This document shows positions 9,019 through 17,686 of a stretch of 64,000 nt of DNA, piece after piece. A model generated the notes under the pieces. That model worked only from the letters and a program-made list of their open reading frames with translations, was not told the origin of the DNA and did not search any database. A program made the position numbers and the translations under genes. Every line of letters begins with the position of its first letter. The first letter of the stretch is position 1. Location: assembly GCF_018968705.1 (NCBI RefSeq), contig NZ_CP076668.1:1860001-1924000 (forward strand), in the 5' to 3' direction. This DNA is from Pseudomonas lijiangensis (lineage in GTDB: Bacteria; Pseudomonadota; Gammaproteobacteria; Pseudomonadales; Pseudomonadaceae).

Positions 9019-9741
9019 ATGTGCAGTGCCAGGACAGTAAATACAACGATGGGTTTATTGATACAGCAGATGGTCAGCAGTATTGCCGAGGACGATGGTC
9101 AGGTGGCTATCGAAAATGCACTTCAGTGGCTCAGGCAGGAGTGCCGGTGCGAGCGTGCAATGTTCTATCAGTTCAAGGGCCCGTTATTGCTGACGTTCAT
9201 CACTTCCAATGTCGAGGATGTCTGGGGAGATATCTATCGAAACCATCGCATGCTGACGGAAGATCCGGTTATCCGCTGTTATCGCAATACACAGGGCTTT
9301 GTCGATTGGCGCGAGGCGTTCAAGCAGTATCAGGCGCCTGATTGCTACAACGCCGCGGTTGAAGCCTGCCAATTGCTGCCGGCCTTGTCCTACGGGTACT
9401 CCAGCCATTGTCGGGGTGTCAGTGGCGTGACGTCGGTATGTACCTTGAGCGCGATGCAGCGTGCCACGACCACCGAGGACCGATACCTGCTTAGCAGTCT
9501 GGTCCCTGTGCTCCATACGGTCGGCAGGGGAACCAGACTCCGTTCCCATGGCCTGACTGTGAAGGAGCTGGAAATCCTGCAGTGGGCACGTGATGGCAAG
9601 ACGGCTTGGGAAATTGCCTTGATCCGCGAGGTGTCCGAGGCCACGATCAAATATCACTTCAAGATGATCTACAGCAAGCTCGGGGTCGCCAATCGGGCTC
9701 AGGCGGTGGGGGAAGCTCTGTGTCGAGGCCTGATCAAATGA
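9019..9741 (+). CDS. LuxR-family regulator with autoinducer-binding domain (LuxR solo)
   Basis: A 240-residue transcription factor. The ATG at 9019 is preceded by AGGAG at 8 bases; a longer in-frame start at 8965 lacks a site. The N-terminal Autoind_bind domain keeps the residues that contact acyl-homoserine lactones in TraR/LuxR with matching spacing: W, then Y four later (VWGDIY), then DP nine after that (LTEDPV), then W fifteen further (FVDW), then a glycine in SYGYSS. The C-terminal LuxR helix-turn-helix begins at LTVKELEILQWARDGKTAWEIA and contains EATIKYHFKMIYSKLGVANRAQA. No luxI-type synthase gene is present nearby, so it may sense another cell's signal. Targets are unknown. Confidence 0.88.
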   Translation: MCSARTVNTTMGLLIQQMVSSIAEDDGQVAIENALQWLRQECRCERAMFYQFKGPLLLTFITSNVEDVWGDIYRNHRMLTEDPVIRCYRNTQGFVDWREAFKQYQAPDCYNAAVEACQLLPALSYGYSSHCRGVSGVTSVCTLSAMQRATTTEDRYLLSSLVPVLHTVGRGTRLRSHGLTVKELEILQWARDGKTAWEIALIREVSEATIKYHFKMIYSKLGVANRAQAVGEALCRGLIK

Positions 9742-9795
9742 GCAAAAAAAACCGCGAGAACAAGAATGTTGTCGCGGATAACAAGGGAGGAGGTG

Positions 9796-9817
9796 GCCGC
9801 TGATTGCAGTCAGCGGC
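9796..9817. terminator. Hairpin between the convergent LuxR and DUF3509 genes
   Basis: Perfect 8-bp stem GCCGCTGA / TCAGCGGC with a 6-base loop. There is no T-run on either side, so termination is likely but not certain. Confidence 0.4.
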
Positions 9818-9848
9818 AGGATGCAGGGTGAAGCGTGTAATCAGCGAA

Positions 9849-10127
9849 TCAGCGGGTGTGATAGGTCGGCAGGTCAAAACGCTGCTGGCTTTGCAACATA
9901 GTGATTGCAGGCAGTTCACTGGCCTGGGCTGCCAGGTCACGGCGAATGGCGCTGATGACCCACTCAAGCTGAACAGGTGTGTGCAGTTGTGCGTAAGAGA
10001 TGGAACGACGGATCTGTTTGCCTTCGTTATCGCGCAAGGACAGTAGCACACCACCGTCAGGACGAGGCTGAGTGGTCACTGTGTAGCTGGAGAATACGGA
10101 TGCGAATTTTTCTTGGATAAAAGACAT
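9849..10127 (-). CDS. DUF3509 family protein
   Basis: A 92-residue soluble protein of a small Pseudomonas family of unknown function. It starts MSFIQEKFASVFSSY and has the PRPDGGVLLSLRD motif typical of the family as I know it. The ATG at 10127 is preferred over 10142 because GGAG sits about 9 bases upstream. It is convergent with the LuxR solo. No catalytic motif or membrane segment is visible. Confidence 0.82.
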   Translation of the reverse strand: MSFIQEKFASVFSSYTVTTQPRPDGGVLLSLRDNEGKQIRRSISYAQLHTPVQLEWVISAIRRDLAAQASELPAITMLQSQQRFDLPTYHTR

Positions 10128-10427
10128 GTCTAGCGGCTCCATTGCTCACGGGATAACAAACTTGTGAGTACTGTTGCAGTGTCCATGCCAGCGTTCTTGC
10201 TTTATTAAAGTCCTTTAAAATCAATAACTTGAAAATATGATGGTTTTCATCTTTCGTGCAATTTGCATGAATGGCCATCGTGCATCCTGCATTTTGCTGG
10301 TTGTGGCCACAGTGGAGGCAGGCGGGAATATTTTCCTATGAGACGCATAGCTTGACCTGTGGCCCTCATCTGACAAGACTTGGGCTCATTGTATCGAGCG
10401 CCATGAGTGGCATTGAGGGAGAAACCT
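10128..10427. other. Intergenic region between divergent genes
   Basis: 300 bases between the DUF3509 gene and the ankyrin gene, which point away from each other, so promoters for both are expected. Positions 10200-10270 are AT-rich. I see no clear promoter pair, hairpin or small gene. Confidence 0.5.
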
Positions 10428-10958
10428 ATGACCGATCCAGGCACCCATGCCCCGAAAACCATGACTGATGATGAAGCTGCCGAGTTCGCCGAGCAGGTCT
10501 TCGAAGTCGCCCGGCAAGGTGATGCGCTGATGCTGAGCCGGCTGCTGGAGAAGGGGCTGCCTGTCAATCTGCGCAATCACAAGGGCGATACGCTGCTGAT
10601 GCTCGCCAGTTACTACGGTCAGCAGGACGCCGTGCGTGTGCTGCTTGAACACAAGGCCGACCCGCAGATCCGTAATGACAATGGCCAGAGCCCGATTGCC
10701 GGTGCTGCGTTCAAGGGAGATCTTGCGGTCGTCAAACTCCTGGTCGAGTCGGGTGCGGACGTGGAGGGGGCTTCGGCGGACGGTCGGACTGCTCTGATGA
10801 TGGCCGCCATGTTCAACCGCAGCGAAATCGTCGATTACCTGATCGGCAAAGGCGCCAACCCCCATGCCCGCGACGCCAAGGGCGTCAACGCCTTGGCGGC
10901 CGCCCAGGCGATGGGCGCAACGGAAACCGCCGCTCAGTTGAGCAAACTGATGGTTTAA
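10428..10958 (+). CDS. Ankyrin-repeat protein
   Basis: A 176-residue soluble protein made almost wholly of four ankyrin repeats, each with the GxTxLxxAxxxGxxxxVxxLLxxGAxxx pattern (KGDTLLMLASYYGQQDAVRVLL, NGQSPIAGAAFKGDLAVVKLL, DGRTALMMAAMFNRSEIVDYL, and a partial fourth). The ATG at 10428 has GGAGAAA upstream. No signal peptide is seen. Ankyrin repeats bind proteins; in Pseudomonas some such genes lie beside catalase genes, but not here. The partner is unknown. Confidence 0.88.
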   Translation: MTDPGTHAPKTMTDDEAAEFAEQVFEVARQGDALMLSRLLEKGLPVNLRNHKGDTLLMLASYYGQQDAVRVLLEHKADPQIRNDNGQSPIAGAAFKGDLAVVKLLVESGADVEGASADGRTALMMAAMFNRSEIVDYLIGKGANPHARDAKGVNALAAAQAMGATETAAQLSKLMV

Positions 10959-11044
10959 GCGCGCTGATCCTGAATCGATAGAGGTGTGCAGCGTTTCCCG
11001 CTATCCTGCGCGCCTCGTTTTTGCCTCTATCAGGATCTCCCCCC

Positions 11045-11569
11045 ATGAAAGACTCCCTCATTGAATTAATCAGCAAAATCAGTTCGGGCTGCATGGGGGA
11101 AGACGAGATCGCAGGCATCGCCGCCGAAGCTGCTCAGGCTTACGCGGACCCCGAAGCCTTTCTGGCCGCCAATCCGGATATCAACTACGACGATACGTTC
11201 CCTATTCCTCTGGGCGAGTGGGTAGTGGTCGGTAGCCTGCCGGAAACCGTGCTGTTCCAGGCGGACACCTACATGGACCTGTTCGAGCAGATCGTGCAGT
11301 CGTTCGGCAAGGATGTGTCTTTCAACATCAAGCCAAAGCAACTGGCCAAGGTGGAAGCCTTGACCGCTCTCAACCGTATCCAGATCCAGCTCAGCAGCAT
11401 GAACAAGGAAATGGGCGGCTACGTGCTTGTGGATTTCAGCCAGCCGCTGGACGACGAACTTCAGGCCGTGCTGGTCTACGGCTGTGATGAGGCGCGAGTG
11501 CTGGAGCTGGCGGCTGCTGTCGGCATCCATGCCGCATCGTCATTGCAGGCGCTCAAAGCCAACGCCTAA
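11045..11569 (+). CDS. Conserved hypothetical protein, 174 residues
   Basis: A soluble acidic protein starting MKDSLIELISKI, with AGGA about 9 bases upstream of the ATG. The middle reads FPIPLGEWVVVGSLPETVLFQADTY and suggests a mixed alpha/beta fold. There is no signal peptide, membrane segment or catalytic motif that I recognise. Its stop overlaps the stop of the convergent ZIP transporter gene by a few bases. I do not assign a function. Confidence 0.75.
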   Translation: MKDSLIELISKISSGCMGEDEIAGIAAEAAQAYADPEAFLAANPDINYDDTFPIPLGEWVVVGSLPETVLFQADTYMDLFEQIVQSFGKDVSFNIKPKQLAKVEALTALNRIQIQLSSMNKEMGGYVLVDFSQPLDDELQAVLVYGCDEARVLELAAAVGIHAASSLQALKANA

Positions 11570-12492
11570 CCCAGGGCGGTATCCAGGAACATCATCACTC
11601 CGAAGCCCAGCATCAGGCCCAGTGTGGCTGAGGTCTGGTGGCCGTTGCGGTGGGTTTCCGGGATGACTTCGTGGGACACCACGAAAATCATCGCACCTGC
11701 TGCCAGGCCAAGGCTCAGCGGGTAGGCAATCGCAAAACCGCTGGAAATCCCCAGGCCGACCAGCGAGCCCAGGGGCTCCATCAGGCCTGAGCCGATTGCC
11801 ACCAGCATGGCCTTGAATGCCGAAAGGCCGGTTGCCCGCAACGCCAGGGCAATGGCCAGGCCTTCGGGAATATCCTGGATGGCAATGGCGGTGGTCAGTG
11901 GCATGCCCACATTCATATCGCCACCGGCAAAGCTGACGCCAATGGCCATGCCTTCCGGCAGGTTGTGCAGGGTGATTGCCAGTACGAACAGCCAGACCCG
12001 GTTGATACGGTCGGAATCAGGTCCCTGCCGGCCGACGCTTTCGTGTTCATGGGGAGTGAAGCGGTCCAGGCCGAGCATCAACAGCACCCCAAGACCCAGA
12101 CCGGAAACCACGGTGGCGGCAGCGAACGGGCCATTGCCGGTAATCTCCCGGGCTGCGGCCAGCCCCGGCAAAATCAGCGAAAAGGAGCTGGCGGCCAGCA
12201 TCATTCCGGCAGCAAAACCGAGCATGATGTCCTGGGTGCGCTGGCTGATGTTGCGGAAGGCGACAGCCATGACCGCGCCCAGCGCCGTGGCCCCGAAGCC
12301 TGCCGAACCGCCGATCAGGGCGTAGGTCAGATTGCTCTGATTGGTCCCGAAGAAGGCGTTATAGAGACTGGCGGCCCCCAGGCCCAGCACGATGATCAGC
12401 GCCAGGAGAAATCCCAGGCTTACCCATGGGCTGGTCTGTAGTTGAGCCGACCATGTCGCCCAGAGTGTGCGGGGTTGCAAGGGTGTTTGCAT
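11566..12492 (-). CDS. ZIP-family divalent metal transporter (GufA-like)
   Basis: A 308-residue inner-membrane protein of the ZIP family, which imports zinc and related metals. The two signature metal-binding helices are visible: ITLHNLPEGMAIG and IAIQDIPEGLAIA. The cytoplasmic loop contains a short HEHE cluster. About eight membrane segments are expected. The start is uncertain: 12492 (MQTPLQP) and 12516 (MFSDRSS) are both in frame and neither has a strong ribosome-binding site. It is convergent with the preceding gene. No Zur-like palindrome was recognised upstream. Confidence 0.9.
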   Translation of the reverse strand: MQTPLQPRTLWATWSAQLQTSPWVSLGFLLALIIVLGLGAASLYNAFFGTNQSNLTYALIGGSAGFGATALGAVMAVAFRNISQRTQDIMLGFAAGMMLAASSFSLILPGLAAAREITGNGPFAAATVVSGLGLGVLLMLGLDRFTPHEHESVGRQGPDSDRINRVWLFVLAITLHNLPEGMAIGVSFAGGDMNVGMPLTTAIAIQDIPEGLAIALALRATGLSAFKAMLVAIGSGLMEPLGSLVGLGISSGFAIAYPLSLGLAAGAMIFVVSHEVIPETHRNGHQTSATLGLMLGFGVMMFLDTALG

Positions 12493-12620
12493 AGAGGACG
12501 ACCTGTCTGAAAACATGATTCAAAGGATAGCGGACTCAGTTTCCGAGCATGAAAATATGCGGTTGGTTCAATGGAGCTGACTATTCTCTATTCCGTCATT
12601 ACTCAATCGGGAACACCATC

Positions 12621-12812
12621 ATGGGCTCCACTTTCAATAGCCTGATCGGCTTGATCATTCTTGCTCTGGATATCTGGGCCATCATCAATGTACTGAAAAG
12701 CAGTGCTGGCACCGGGGCGAAAATCCTCTGGATACTGCTGATCCTGTTGCTGCCGGTATTGGGGCTGATCATCTGGGCCATTGCCGGACCGCGGGGCAAT
12801 GTCCGTATCTGA
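12621..12812 (+). CDS. Small membrane protein with PLDc_N-like domain
   Basis: A 63-residue protein with two membrane helices: one around FNSLIGLIILALDIWAIINVL and one around ILWILLILLLPVLGLIIWAIAGPRG. This matches the short PLDc_N (cardiolipin synthase N-terminal) domain found as stand-alone proteins; the LP-x-G-x-I-x-W pattern is typical. The ATG at 12621 has GGGAA upstream. It is a single gene followed by a REP element. Confidence 0.8.
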   Translation: MGSTFNSLIGLIILALDIWAIINVLKSSAGTGAKILWILLILLLPVLGLIIWAIAGPRGNVRI

Positions 12813-12817
12813 TGTCA

Positions 12818-12904
12818 GTAGGAGCGGATTCATCCGCGAAACCTTCCAGACGATACATATGTATGGGATATACAGGCCTTTCGCGAATAAATTCGCTTCC
12901 ATAC
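12818..12904. repeat. REP-type palindromic element
   Basis: The arms GTAGGAGCGGATTCATCCGCG and CGCGAATAAATTCGCTTCCATAC face each other around a linker. The 30 bases from CGCG to GTAT in its interior (about 12835-12864) are the same as in the element at 24599-24677. Confidence 0.75.
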
Positions 12905-13036
12905 AGACTGTGTGACCATCAAGTTTGCGGTCATGCAGTGATGAGGTTCGACCTGTCATCTTTCGCAACGTAGAATGCGCGCCTTTCTTGTGGGCGGTCG
13001 GCCGTCCTGTCATCAGTCTTTAGCGGGAGCTTACCC

Positions 13037-13897
13037 ATGAGCGATTATCAGGAAACGTTATACGAAGGCTATGGCCAACGCTTTCGTATGGAAAAAATGC
13101 TGCACGAAGTCCGTACGGAACATCAGCATCTGGTGATTTTCCAGAACCCGCGCATGGGCCGGGTCATGGCGCTGGATGGCGTTATCCAGACCACCGAGGC
13201 CGATGAGTTCATCTATCACGAGATGCTGACCCATGTGCCGATCCTGGCTCATGGCGCTGCCAAGCGCGTATTGATCATTGGTGGTGGCGATGGTGGCATG
13301 CTGCGCGAAGTCGCCAAGCACATGAGCGTCGAACACATCACCATGGTCGAGATCGACGCTACCGTGGTGGAAATGTGCAAGGAGTTCCTGCCCAATCACT
13401 CCAACGGTGCCTTCGATGACTCGCGCCTGAACCTGGTGATTGACGACGGCATGCGTTTCGTCGCGACCACCGAAGAGAAGTTCGACGTGATCATTTCCGA
13501 CTCCACCGACCCGATCGGGCCGGGTGAAGTGCTGTTCTCGGAAAACTTCTATCAGGCCTGCCATCGCTGCCTGAACGAAAACGGCATCCTGGTTACCCAG
13601 AACGGCACACCGTTCATGCAACTGAGCGGCGTACAGACGACTGCTGGCCGTATGAATGGTCTGTTCGCGGACTGGCATTTCTATCAGGCGGCAATCCCCA
13701 CCTACATCGGTGGCGCGATGACCTTCGCCTGGGGTTCCACCAATACCGCCTATCGCAAGTTGCCACTGGAAACCCTGCGTCAGCGCTTTGTCGGCAGCGG
13801 TATTGTTACTCGCTATTACAACCCGGAAATCCACATCGGCGCGTTCGCCTTGCCGCAGTACGTGCTGCAGGCAGTGGGCAAACCCAGCAACGACTGA
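13037..13897 (+). CDS. speE: Spermidine synthase
   Basis: SpeE transfers an aminopropyl group from decarboxylated S-adenosylmethionine to putrescine. The 286-residue protein has the family features: the substrate-binding MLTHVP region, the nucleotide loop [12 protein letters not shown] (residues 81-91), the acidic [14 protein letters not shown] and the [16 protein letters not shown] active-site loop. The leader GCGGGAGC gives a good ribosome-binding site. It is a single gene closed by a strong terminator. Confidence 0.96.
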   Translation: MSDYQETLYEGYGQRFRMEKMLHEVRTEHQHLVIFQNPRMGRVMALDGVIQTTEADEFIYHEMLTHVPILAHGAAKRVLIIGGGDGGMLREVAKHMSVEHITMVEIDATVVEMCKEFLPNHSNGAFDDSRLNLVIDDGMRFVATTEEKFDVIISDSTDPIGPGEVLFSENFYQACHRCLNENGILVTQNGTPFMQLSGVQTTAGRMNGLFADWHFYQAAIPTYIGGAMTFAWGSTNTAYRKLPLETLRQRFVGSGIVTRYYNPEIHIGAFALPQYVLQAVGKPSND

Positions 13898-13960
13898 GGT
13901 TTTTCTGCACAGGCATGATCCGGGTTCCTCAAGGTCATGCCAGCAGGGGCAGCTATCACC

Positions 13961-14003
13961 GTACGGTGTCTGGCGCTTGCCAGGTGCCGTACAACAAATT
14001 TTT
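13961..14003 (+). terminator. Intrinsic terminator of speE
   Basis: A 14-bp stem (GTACGGTGTCTGGC / GCCAGGTGCCGTAC, three G-U pairs) with a GCTT loop, followed by a run of five T. Confidence 0.8.
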
Positions 14004-14171
14004 CACACCCGCTTGTCGAAAATGGCGCGCGATTATTCAGGGCCTTGCTCTGAAAAGCGCTAAAAGCACGGCAATCACGTAATATCTGCCCCCCATGCGC
14101 TGCCTCCTGTTTCGGGTTGGCAGGTCTCGCATATCCGACTCAACTCCTGAATCCACCGGATCCTGACAAAA

Positions 14172-16265
14172 ATGGCTAACACGGACGCCCAGATTCATCG
14201 GCAAGCTTTGTCCCGTCTGCAACACCCAACCGTCAAGTCACACCTGGCCTACATCCTGCTCAGCGGCCTGACCCTGATGGTGATGTACACCCTGCTGCGT
14301 ATCGGATTGCTGGTCTACAACCGTGAAATGATTGGCGAGACGCCAGCGTCGACCTTTATCGAAGCGTTGTTCAACGGCATGCGTTTCGACCTGCGTCTGA
14401 CGATCTATCTGCTCATTCCTCTGATGCTGTCGCTGTTCAGTGTCCGGGCCATGGCTGCACGGGGTTTCTTCCGGTTCTGGCTGACCCTGGTCGGCAGCAT
14501 CACGCTGTTCCTCGGCCTGATGGAAATGGACTTCTATCGTGAGTTCCACCAGCGCCTGAACGGTCTGGTGTTCCAGTACGTGAAGGAAGACCCGAAGACC
14601 GTTCTGAGCATGCTCTGGTACGGTTTCCCGGTGGTTCGTTATCTGCTGGCATGGGCACTGGTCACCTGGTTGTTGAGCCTGGTGTTCAAGGGCATCGACC
14701 GCGTGACTCGTCCGCGTCGCGAATTCAGCGTTGGCAGTGGCAGCAATCGCTCGATTGCGCCCTGGTACATGCGCGTCGGCGTGTTCTTCGTCGTGCTGGT
14801 CATTGCCGTCATTTCTGCCCGTGGCACCTTGCGTCAAGGCCCGCCGCTGCGTTGGGGCGATGCTTACACCACCGAATCGAACTTCGCCAACCAGTTGGGC
14901 CTCAACGGCACGCTGACGCTGATCACGGCCGCGAAAAGCCGCATGTCCGAAGACCGCGACAATATCTGGAAAGCCACCTTGCCTCAGCCTGAGGCACAGC
15001 AGGTCGTGCGCGACATGCTGCTGACCAGCCATGACCAGTTGATCGATCCGAACATTGCGGCAGTACGTCGTGATTTCACGCCGCCAGCTGAAAACACGCT
15101 GCCAATCCGCAACGTTGTGGTCATCCTGATGGAAAGCTTCGCAGGCCACTCGGTCGGCGCTCTGGGCGATAAAGCCAACATCACGCCTTACTTCGACAAA
15201 CTGTCCAAGGAAGGCCTGCTGTTCGATCACTTCTTCTCCAACGGCACCCACACCCACCAGGGCATGTTCGCTACCATGGCGTGCTTCCCGAACCTGCCGG
15301 GCTTCGAGTACCTGATGCAGACGCCTGAAGGCAGCCACAAGCTGTCGGGCCTGCCGCAACTGCTCAGCGCCGGGCGCAACTACGACGATGTCTATGTCTA
15401 CAACGGCAACTTTGCCTGGGACAACCAGTCGGGTTTCTTCAGCAACCAGGGCATGACCAACTTTGTCGGTCGTGAAGACTTCGTCAACCCGGTGTTCTCC
15501 GATCCGACCTGGGGTGTTTCCGACCAGGACATGTTCGACCGTGGCGCCGAGGAACTGAAAGCCCGCCAGAACGGCAAGCCGTTCTATGCCTTGCTGCAGA
15601 CCCTGTCCAACCACACGCCTTATGCCTTGCCGGAAAACCTGCCGGTTGAGCGCGTGACAGGCCATGGTTCGCTGGACGAGCATTTGACCGCCATGCGTTA
15701 TTCCGACTGGGCACTGGGGCAATTCTTCGAGAAGGCCAAGAAAGAGCCTTACTTCAAGAACACCCTGTTCGTGGTGCTGGGCGACCATGGGTTTGGCAAC
15801 AAGATGCAACTGACCGAAATGGACCTGGGCCGCTTCAACGTGCCATTGCTGTTGATCGGGCCAGGCGTGCAGGAGAAATTCGGCCAGCGCAGCAGCATCG
15901 TGGGTACCCAGGTCGATGTGGTGCCGACCATCATGGGCCGTCTGGGTGGTCAGACCCGCAACCAGTGCTGGGGACGCGACCTGCTGAACCTGCCTGAAGG
16001 GGACAAGGGCTTTGGTGTGATCAAGCCGTCGGGCAGCGAGCAGGTGGTCGCCATCATCCATGGCAACCGTATCCTGATCGAACCTACGGAACTGCCTGCC
16101 AAGGTCATGACCTACACCCTGGGTGCAAACCCGCATGCCGAAGTGGTGCCCGATGCTCCGGACACGGCCGAGCTGAAGCAGAAGCTGGAAAGCTTCCTGC
16201 AGACCGCGACCAAGAGCCTTCTGGATAACACCGCCGGTGTAGAGGCCAGCAAGAACCGCAACTGA
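14172..16265 (+). CDS. LtaS-like membrane phosphoglycerol transferase (sulfatase fold)
   Basis: A 697-residue inner-membrane protein. The first 240 residues hold about five membrane helices; the remainder is an extracytoplasmic alkaline-phosphatase/sulfatase domain. The metal and nucleophile motifs of the lipoteichoic-acid-synthase/OpgB group are visible: VVVILMESFAGHS, the catalytic threonine region NGTHTHQGMFA, and VVLGDHGFGN near the end. In Gram-negative bacteria such enzymes (MdoB/OpgB) move phosphoglycerol from phosphatidylglycerol onto periplasmic glucans or other envelope glycans. The exact acceptor here is inferred only. It is a single gene with its own terminator. Confidence 0.9.
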   Translation: MANTDAQIHRQALSRLQHPTVKSHLAYILLSGLTLMVMYTLLRIGLLVYNREMIGETPASTFIEALFNGMRFDLRLTIYLLIPLMLSLFSVRAMAARGFFRFWLTLVGSITLFLGLMEMDFYREFHQRLNGLVFQYVKEDPKTVLSMLWYGFPVVRYLLAWALVTWLLSLVFKGIDRVTRPRREFSVGSGSNRSIAPWYMRVGVFFVVLVIAVISARGTLRQGPPLRWGDAYTTESNFANQLGLNGTLTLITAAKSRMSEDRDNIWKATLPQPEAQQVVRDMLLTSHDQLIDPNIAAVRRDFTPPAENTLPIRNVVVILMESFAGHSVGALGDKANITPYFDKLSKEGLLFDHFFSNGTHTHQGMFATMACFPNLPGFEYLMQTPEGSHKLSGLPQLLSAGRNYDDVYVYNGNFAWDNQSGFFSNQGMTNFVGREDFVNPVFSDPTWGVSDQDMFDRGAEELKARQNGKPFYALLQTLSNHTPYALPENLPVERVTGHGSLDEHLTAMRYSDWALGQFFEKAKKEPYFKNTLFVVLGDHGFGNKMQLTEMDLGRFNVPLLLIGPGVQEKFGQRSSIVGTQVDVVPTIMGRLGGQTRNQCWGRDLLNLPEGDKGFGVIKPSGSEQVVAIIHGNRILIEPTELPAKVMTYTLGANPHAEVVPDAPDTAELKQKLESFLQTATKSLLDNTAGVEASKNRN

Positions 16266-16284
16266 TACCGCTGGCTACACAACG

Positions 16285-16322
16285 AAAGGCCCTCTGCATC
16301 CGATGCGAGGGCCTTTCTTTTT
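16285..16322 (+). terminator. Strong intrinsic terminator of the phosphoglycerol transferase gene
   Basis: A 10-bp perfect stem AAAGGCCCTC / GAGGGCCTTT with a 12-base loop, followed by a T-rich run. Confidence 0.85.
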
Positions 16323-16405
16323 GCCTGCATTTTCTGGAACGAATGACTCGGCAAGACGGTCCAGATCATGCAAGCCAGCGTCCTGGCTTCGTTCGGGAGG
16401 TATTG

Positions 16406-16642
16406 ATGAAACAGTGGGCCATTTCGTATCTCGATAAGGATGGTGTACAGCAGCGCCATGATATTGATTCACCGGAACGCCCAAGCGAGGAGGCTGCGGC
16501 ACGTCTTCTGCGTCCGATTCTGTTCCCGGTCACGGATGAGCTGGATCTCAACGATCTTGAGGGACGCACCGAGGAGCCGACAGTCAAAACCCTCAAGGAC
16601 CACAACAGTGTGCAGATCATTTCCATTACGGAAGTAATCTGA
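16406..16642 (+). CDS. Small conserved hypothetical protein, 78 residues
   Basis: A short acidic soluble protein, MKQWAISYLDKDG onward, with GGGAGG about 5 bases before the ATG, which decides the start against a longer in-frame reading from 16343. It contains no membrane segment, cysteine or recognisable motif. The good ribosome-binding site and pseudomonad-like codon use support a real gene. The function is unknown. Confidence 0.7.
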   Translation: MKQWAISYLDKDGVQQRHDIDSPERPSEEAAARLLRPILFPVTDELDLNDLEGRTEEPTVKTLKDHNSVQIISITEVI

Positions 16643-16886
16643 TTCATTTGCACCTGCAAAGACTTGTTGTGTCAGGCACTTGGCAGCAGGCCCGAGTTGG
16701 GTCTACTCTGCAAACGAGGCCGATACGTCGGCCTCTCAATGTCGAAACCGGGTTGCTACAGATCCGGTCTGGTCAGCTTCATGCTTGATTCCCCACTGCG
16801 GATTAACTGTCGTGTGGCGACCACCAGCCAGGTGGTCGTTCTGGAAGAGTTGAAACTCTATCTATCGTTGCATAGGAGGACGTTTC

Positions 16887-17228
16887 ATGAGCACAGCCTA
16901 TCAAGAGGACATCAGCAGTCATGTACTGCGCCGCATGAAAGAAGGCGGTTTTGACTTTGCACGTACCTATCCTATCGAGTTCTACGCCGTCTTCCCGGAT
17001 GAGGAACGGGCGCGGCAGGCTGCAGGACAATTTCGTGGTGAATCCATCAATACCCAGATCAACGTGCGTGACGACGGTGCGTGGCACTTGCAATTGAGCA
17101 AGGTGATGTATGCCACCTATGACGGCATCGGCGACTTCGAGCATGACTTCCAGAACGTGATCTCGCCGATGGACGGTGAGGTTGAAGGATGGGGCGTCAC
17201 AGCGGAGGTCAGAAGACTCCACGCATGA
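16887..17228 (+). CDS. rraB: Ribonuclease E inhibitor RraB-type protein
   Basis: A 113-residue acidic protein matching the RraB family, which binds the C-terminal scaffold of RNase E and modulates mRNA decay in E. coli. Family features include an N-terminal helix, the YPIEFYAVFPDEERARQAA segment and a C-terminal half reading WHLQLSKVMYATYDGI..FEHDF. Length is shorter than E. coli RraB (about 138 residues) but normal for the Pseudomonas form as I know it. GGAGG lies upstream of the ATG. A terminator follows. Confidence 0.8.
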   Translation: MSTAYQEDISSHVLRRMKEGGFDFARTYPIEFYAVFPDEERARQAAGQFRGESINTQINVRDDGAWHLQLSKVMYATYDGIGDFEHDFQNVISPMDGEVEGWGVTAEVRRLHA

Positions 17229-17247
17229 ATCATCTGTCTGGCAGTAA

Positions 17248-17296
17248 CACGACCGGTCAATTGCGGAGTATGCCGCCATTGGCCGGTCGTGCTTTT
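17248..17296 (+). terminator. Intrinsic terminator of rraB
   Basis: A 9-bp perfect stem CACGACCGG / CCGGTCGTG with a long loop (about 26 bases), followed by CTTTT. Confidence 0.65.
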
Positions 17297-17330
17297 GGCC
17301 GCAGGAAAAGAGACGGATGCAGCCCGATGG

Positions 17331-17360
17331 GCAAAAAAAAGCCACTCAATGGAGTGGCTT
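17331..17360 (-). terminator. Minus-strand intrinsic terminator without an obvious gene
   Basis: Stem AAGCCACTC / GAGTGGCTT with a 4-base loop. Read on the minus strand it is followed by eight T, a textbook terminator; on the plus strand there is no T-run. No minus-strand gene lies to its right before 17687. Confidence 0.75.
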
Positions 17361-17686
17361 GAAGGGAAGAGCGGTTAGAAAAGCGCCAGGGCGCAAATTC
17401 CAGAAAAAAAGTCGAGGCAGGCAATCGGGCCTTTGTTTGCTCGGTTGCTGGCGATTATGGCGAACTAATATCCCCCAATGAAATCAACACTGACTATGCT
17501 GGTGATAGATTTCGCGATTGCCTGACGCTTCCGAATGAGGCGTAGGAGAAATGCTTAGGGCATTTATTGCACAGGAATGGTGCGTTGAATGTCTATTGTT
17601 TGCGTAAATCATTGATATGAAAGCGTTTATGCCGATGGCACGGGCCTTGCGAAGGCCTGTAGGTCCATGGTGACAAGGAGTACGGC

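Larger units (their letters stand above)
17229..17686. other. 458-bp gap with two terminators and possible small RNA
   Basis: It contains the rraB terminator (17248-17296) and a second hairpin at 17331-17360 whose T-run lies on the minus strand. No protein frame is convincing. The stretch to the right of the second hairpin would be transcribed into that terminator if a minus-strand RNA starts near 17450-17600. Confidence 0.6.

Noticed and set aside
13788..14063. 91-codon frame overlapping the end of speE
   Set aside because: It overlaps a well-defined gene and runs through its terminator hairpin.
14238..16136. 632-codon minus-strand frame opposite the phosphoglycerol transferase
   Set aside because: The plus strand encodes a protein with clear membrane and sulfatase motifs; the antisense product is low-complexity and His/Gln-rich.
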